Shown one piece after another: positions 59,801 through 64,000 of a stretch of 64,000 bases of DNA. Every line of letters starts with the position of its first letter. Within the stretch, counting starts at the first letter, position 1. The notes beneath the pieces were generated by a model. It was not told where the DNA came from, did no database searches, and saw only the letters and a program-made list of their open reading frames with translations. The position numbers were made by a program, and so were the translations under genes. The stretch lies in the NCBI GenBank assembly GCA_963930655.1, contig OZ005610.1, forward strand, positions 3,105,001 to 3,169,000. The letters run 5' to 3'. Source of the stretch: Myrica gale (taxonomy: Eukaryota; Streptophyta; Magnoliopsida; Fagales; Myricaceae).

Positions 59801-59995
59801 ATAACAAAGTGAAAGAACGACCCTAGAAATCTAGGAGACTTATGGAGGGGCCCGTAGCACCACACAACCCTCCACTATTTATCACTTCACACTCACAGGC
59901 TGCAAAACCCACAAGGCCCTACAATCAAACCCATTTACAGTAAAACTTATTCACAAGAGTTTTGTATTCCTTTAAAGACTACTGTTGCTTGCTCC
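56844..59995. other. intergenic, OSTC 3' side to PIRL 3' end
   Basis: Convergent 3' ends. OSTC 3' untranslated sequence up to about 57.6 kb, then 2.3 kb of DNA in which I find no gene or element. The open frames at 57.4 and 58.4-58.8 kb are hydrophobic low-complexity reads without homology that I can recognise. Confidence 0.5.
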
Positions 59996-62900
59996 TCATT
60001 TACGGGGTGAGAAGAGACGAAGAGGTGAGAACATCCCCGTATACCTCGGCGAAGCAAGGCCGTCGATGGACCGATACTCGGACATTATGAACGGTTGCCG
60101 CTCGACGCGAGGGCCATTATGTCTTGTGTATCCACTGAACGTGCCGTACCTGACGAACTTCCCAACCCACGATTTCTTCGCCCTCTTTGGGCTCTTGTGG
60201 CCGGCATTCATCTTCTGGCTTAGGTACTCCCTCACCGCCTGTAACCCCTGCTCCACAACGTCTACGGGAGGCGAAGTGAGGGGGTTCCCTTCCACGCTGA
60301 GCTTCTGGAGCTTCGTGAGACATCCCATGGAGTCCGGCAGGGTTGATAGCTTGTTGTAGCTGACGTCCAGTTCGACGAGGTTGATAAGGAGCCCTATGGA
60401 ATATGGGAGGGTGTCGAGGTACTGGAAGTTCTGGCTCACGTTGAGTACTTCGAGGTTGATGAGGTTCTCGAGGTCCTCAGGGAGGGATCTGAGACAGTTA
60501 AGGCGGGCGTCTAAGACGAGCAGGGAGGTCAGGTGGGAGGTGGAGCTTGGGAGGAGAACCAGCTTGTTTGAGTTGACAGAGATCTTCTTGAGGTTAATTA
60601 GCTCAAAGCCAATGGTATCTGGGAGCTTCATCAGCTTGTTGAAGTTTGCATTCAGTTCTTCCAAGGATCTGGAGAGTTAAACCACAAAATGGAAACGGAA
60701 TCACAAAAAAGCGGGTGTTATCACTTTTCCTTACTTTTATCCGGGGAGCACAAAATATATATATTATGTATGACAAAGATCTCACGCTAAACTATCACAA
60801 AGGCCCAACAAGAAGCAAGAAAAAAAAAGAGATGCTCTTCATATCACTTGTAAGTTGTAGGCATGCGTATCTCTCGTTGAATTGTTACCTTCACATTTCA
60901 TTTTTTCTAGGTGGATTCATTACACAGGGAGGGAGAACACAAGCACCGAATTAAGAGTCATCAGAGGCCGGAAACGATTATAAGGGCACAGGCCCATTAC
61001 ATCAAAGTTATCAATTTCAAAGGCCCGAAGGGCCTACAACCAGATGGCCGGAAAGGCCAAACACAGCCGGGTCAACAGACCCACAAACCAAACACGGGGC
61101 CATAGACCCGGGACACAACTCCACCAAGCTGAAAATGGCGGAAATTGTCGGAGGAGGAGGAACCAGACCAGCACCTGCAATTAAAGCACCCACAGATGAG
61201 AGACTCGGCCAAAAGAGAAGACCAACTCATCAGGCACGTCGAAGCGCTGGAGCTGTGGAAGCCGACCAAAGGGCGTAATCTCGCCGGATAACGTCCTGCT
61301 GTCGCCGAGAAGACTCCACCGAGGCAAAACCCAAGAAATGAACCCACTAAGCTTATTGAAACTAGAAAAAAAAAATCAAGAAACAACGCCGGAGGGGGGC
61401 AGACGGGAGGAGGAGGACCTCTTCCCGTCGCCCAGAGGAGGGGAGGAGGCTGAGGGGGGTCGCATAAGAGGGAAAAAGGAAAAAGTCTAAAGAGAAAGAA
61501 GACCCTCTCTCTCTAGACTTTTCGTGACAGTTTCACATTTGACATTTCACTTGCATATATATTACATCTTCTATGTTAAAAAATAATAAATCATATAAAC
61601 AACAATTGTATGTGAAAGGAATATAAAGGAGACATGCAACCAGGCAGGTGTGGGTCTCGGGCGAGACTCACCTCAATCTCTCCTTCTCTCTCCAGAATTA
61701 CTCTGCAATTTGGGAATTGCAGAGGATCTCGATACATGCAAATATCACATTCACTTGTCATATCTTTAACCTTTTCTACCGTTGCGTTTGTTTCCCTTCC
61801 CGAATCCAACATTTCGGGTATATTATAAAAAATTATAAATTAATAATTTTTTGTACATTAAACAATTCTTTATTATTATAATATTCACTCAAATCTTTTA
61901 TCTCCTCACTCTTTTACCAACTTCTACAAAATATCTTTACTTTTTCACTGATCTAATACTCCAACATTTTTACTACTCTAAAATTTTCACAAACAAACAC
62001 CGCCTGTATATCCATCCCCTGTTCATTACCAATCGGAGGGGTCTCGATCTCAAGACGAACCTTTTCCTTGGCATGCGCGCGTCACTGGTGCTACGTTAAT
62101 CAAGATATTTTGACTTTCATGGTAGTTGTTCCTGACCGTCAAATTCGTTAGTCAAATATACCTATACCTATACCTATTTGTCACTCCCAAATTCCTAAAA
62201 ATATGAATCCGCTAAAAAAAGAGAACAAAAACAATGATCTCTAATGATGATGTAGTGAAGGTCGTATGCTCCCTCAAGACCGTAAAACTATGTTTAAGTA
62301 TACGAGAGCGAATAATTAAACAAAAAAAAAAGCCCAACAGTTTCAATACAAATGTTGTCACGTATTGTCATCTAAGGTGTAAAAACCTATATTTAATTTT
62401 CATACCTAATCAGCTCATAAAGAAATTGAAAGAAAATCATGCGGTGACGGCCGCGAAAAGATCTTTCCAATTAGCATGGGACACAAGCTGTCTTGGTCAA
62501 AAGATATAGAAGCACACATAGGTTCACATCGAATGGCTGTCAGCTGGTCTGTTAGTAACTGGGTTTACACTTATAATTCATGTTCTTGCCCCCATGGCCC
62601 GTACACAAGTTACGTATCAAAACATGGTTTGAAAAAGCAGGAAGACCAGCGATGAAGCTGCTGCATCAGTTTCATATCAATTGTACTACCCATCGAACGG
62701 TAGGGAAAGAGTCAATCAAGCAGGATCTAAATGCAAATTATGGCATTTTAATATGGGGAGAAATCTTATAACCACTATTAATTGACCAACTAAGTATTTT
62801 AGTGACATCGACGTTATTAATGTCAAAAGCTTTGAGCCAGATGTAAGAAGTTCACCAGGAGAGGACAAACCTGCAGTTCTCAATGGTCTTAGGAAGGGAT

Positions 62901-63883
62901 TCGATCATGTTGCCGGAGACGTTCAAAACTTTGAGCTTAGAAAGACAGCCAATCGAATTTGGAAGCGATTTAAGCTGATTTGAGTGCATATCCAATTCTT
63001 CCAGATTAAGTAGTCTGGCAATTAAGGATTCCGGTATGCTCTGTCAAGAAGCGCAGTATGTACAGTGATCAGTTCATAGATGGAGAAATTCCAAGTCGCA
63101 ATATCGAATCAATCTTAATTCTACGGCCATAATTAGTGACGGAGTAACAATCTACAACTTAGGTTTCAGTGTTGCATGCAATTCAATTGGTTCAGATATA
63201 TAAACTTTTGTCGTCTTTTGATGGTTTCTTTTCTCCTTTTGAGATTACTCAATTGAGAGAGAGAGAGATGGCACGAGAAGGAAGAAATTAATTGCAGAGT
63301 AAGGGAAAGAGAGGACAAAACAAGACAAAGATGGTGAAGATGGAACTAACCCAATACTGCCTCATACGAGAGAAAGGGAAAAAGAATAATTAAGCCATAT
63401 ATTATACTTGACATCAGAACTTGATAGGTGATACAGCCCCTCAGAAGAAAATAGACATCCGTACCAGCGGGAAACAAAGGAGTTTGAACTTTTTATCAAG
63501 TGAGAACCAATTACAAGAGAATATATTAATTATCTCTTGTAACGATCGACATCGGCTATCTGGCTAAAATTGGTTTAGTTCGAAAACATGCACAAGGATA
63601 TGTGAGTTTAAGGATTCTTTATCTTCTCTGTCAATTAGAAAAGAAAGAACTTGGAGAAGGAAAATCACTGAAATTCGGTGAAAGTATCAGCTTAAAATAC
63701 CTGAAGATTGTTGTTGGAGAGGTCCAACCTGGAAATAGTGCCTATATTAAGGGAGGGACTAGGGAGAGACTCCAAGGACCTGCCACTCATATCCACAATT
63801 TCCGATCCCTCTTCCTCTATAGATTTCCTTCTCTCCATCCTCTTCCTCGTATGCTGCTGACGCCGCTGTTGTTCGTACATCAT
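59996..63883 (-). CDS. plant intracellular Ras-group-related LRR protein (PIRL)
   Basis: Three exons: 63701-63883, 62871-63040, 59996-60668, total 341 residues. The start is the ATG pair at 63883 ([10 protein letters not shown]); the in-frame codon 48 bases upstream is GTG. Ten or so LRRs of the LxxLxxLxLxxNxLxxLP type run from [13 protein letters not shown] through [28 protein letters not shown] and [19 protein letters not shown], followed by [29 protein letters not shown] and the PIRL C-terminal tail with [10 protein letters not shown]. Introns fall between LRR units. PIRLs are cytosolic or nuclear LRR proteins related to animal SHOC2/Ras-binding proteins, with roles in gametophyte development for some members. 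Intron 2 (60669-62870) is 2.2 kb and contains mobile DNA. Confidence 0.92.
60905..61525 (-). mobile_element. possible retroelement-derived insertion in PIRL intron 2
   Basis: A sharply GC-richer block compared with the rest of the intron, with many GGCC/CCGG motifs and GGAGGAGG stretches; on the minus strand it starts with CT-rich leader-like DNA and ends near GTGTAATGAATCC. This resembles non-coding parts of plant retroelements, but no diagnostic domain or repeat is seen. Confidence 0.35.
61795..62005 (+). mobile_element. MITE, family A, in PIRL intron 2
   Basis: Begins GCGTTTGTTTCCC and continues through TATTATAATATTCACTC, ATCTTTACTTTTTCACTGAT and CACAAACAAACACCGCC, matching the layout of the copies at 6190-6755. 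Confidence 0.55.
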
Positions 63884-64000
63884 CCTCACAAAACCACAAA
63901 TATTTTTTCTTCTCGTCCCTGGAAAAGACACAGAATTTTATGAGGAAGAGACCCAGGAAAAGGTCTCTCTGCTGTGTTCGTGTGTGCGATTGAATTGCGA

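Noticed and set aside
61072..61386. 104-codon minus frame in the GC-rich intron block
   Set aside because: No reverse-transcriptase, nucleic-acid-binding or other domain is visible, so it cannot be used to prove a retroelement.

Overview
This is plant nuclear DNA, almost certainly from an angiosperm. Genes have canonical GT/AG introns, the non-coding DNA is AT-rich, and the protein families are plant-specific (WRKY group IId, SIAMESE-related CDK inhibitor, PIN auxin carrier, PIRL leucine-rich-repeat protein, WAT1-type transporter). The species cannot be named from the sequence. I rebuilt the exon structures by hand from reading frame, splice sites and family conservation; each multi-exon total below closes to a whole number of codons.

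Layout. 1-1 kb: small secreted peptide precursor (+). 2.3-5.9 kb: JmjC oxygenase of the NO66/MINA type (-). 7.2-9.2 kb: secretory-pathway CPYC glutaredoxin (+), divergent from the oxygenase. 10.6-13.3 kb: WAT1/EamA transporter (-). 15.6-16.4 kb: TMEM230-like membrane protein (-). 19.0-22.4 kb: USE1 SNARE (+). 24.9-25.2 kb: SMR cell-cycle inhibitor (-). 30.9-32.1 kb: WRKY IId factor (-). 35.7-39.5 kb: broken PIN2-like copy (+), directly followed at 40.8-43.8 kb by an intact PIN2 gene (+). 49.2-54.1 kb: nucleotide-sugar-transporter-like protein (-). 56.3-56.8 kb: OSTC subunit of oligosaccharyltransferase (+). 60.0-63.9 kb: PIRL protein (-).

The gaps (13.3-15.6, 22.4-24.9, 25.2-30.9, 32.1-35.7, 43.8-48.7 and 54.1-56.3 kb) carry mainly small non-autonomous mobile elements. 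These include two Mutator-like foldback elements in and beside the PIN2 pseudogene (11-bp and 9-bp target duplications), a third related foldback at 34.1-34.7 kb, a 1.06-kb hAT-type element with an 8-bp target duplication, three TRIM-like mini-retrotransposons with initiator-Met-tRNA-like primer sites, and two MITE families with three or four copies each. One MITE copy contains four identical 72-bp tandem units.

The genes are a normal mixed plant neighbourhood and not an operon or a cluster for one pathway. Several serve the secretory system (USE1, OSTC, the glutaredoxin with a signal peptide, the nucleotide-sugar transporter-like protein), and two relate to auxin or root growth (PIN2 and the peptide precursor), but I see no sign that they are functionally linked by position. 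The most unusual part is the PIN2 tandem pair: the upstream copy is dead in exons 1 and 6 but keeps exons 3-5 at exactly the lengths of the live copy, and it hosts two independent foldback insertions.
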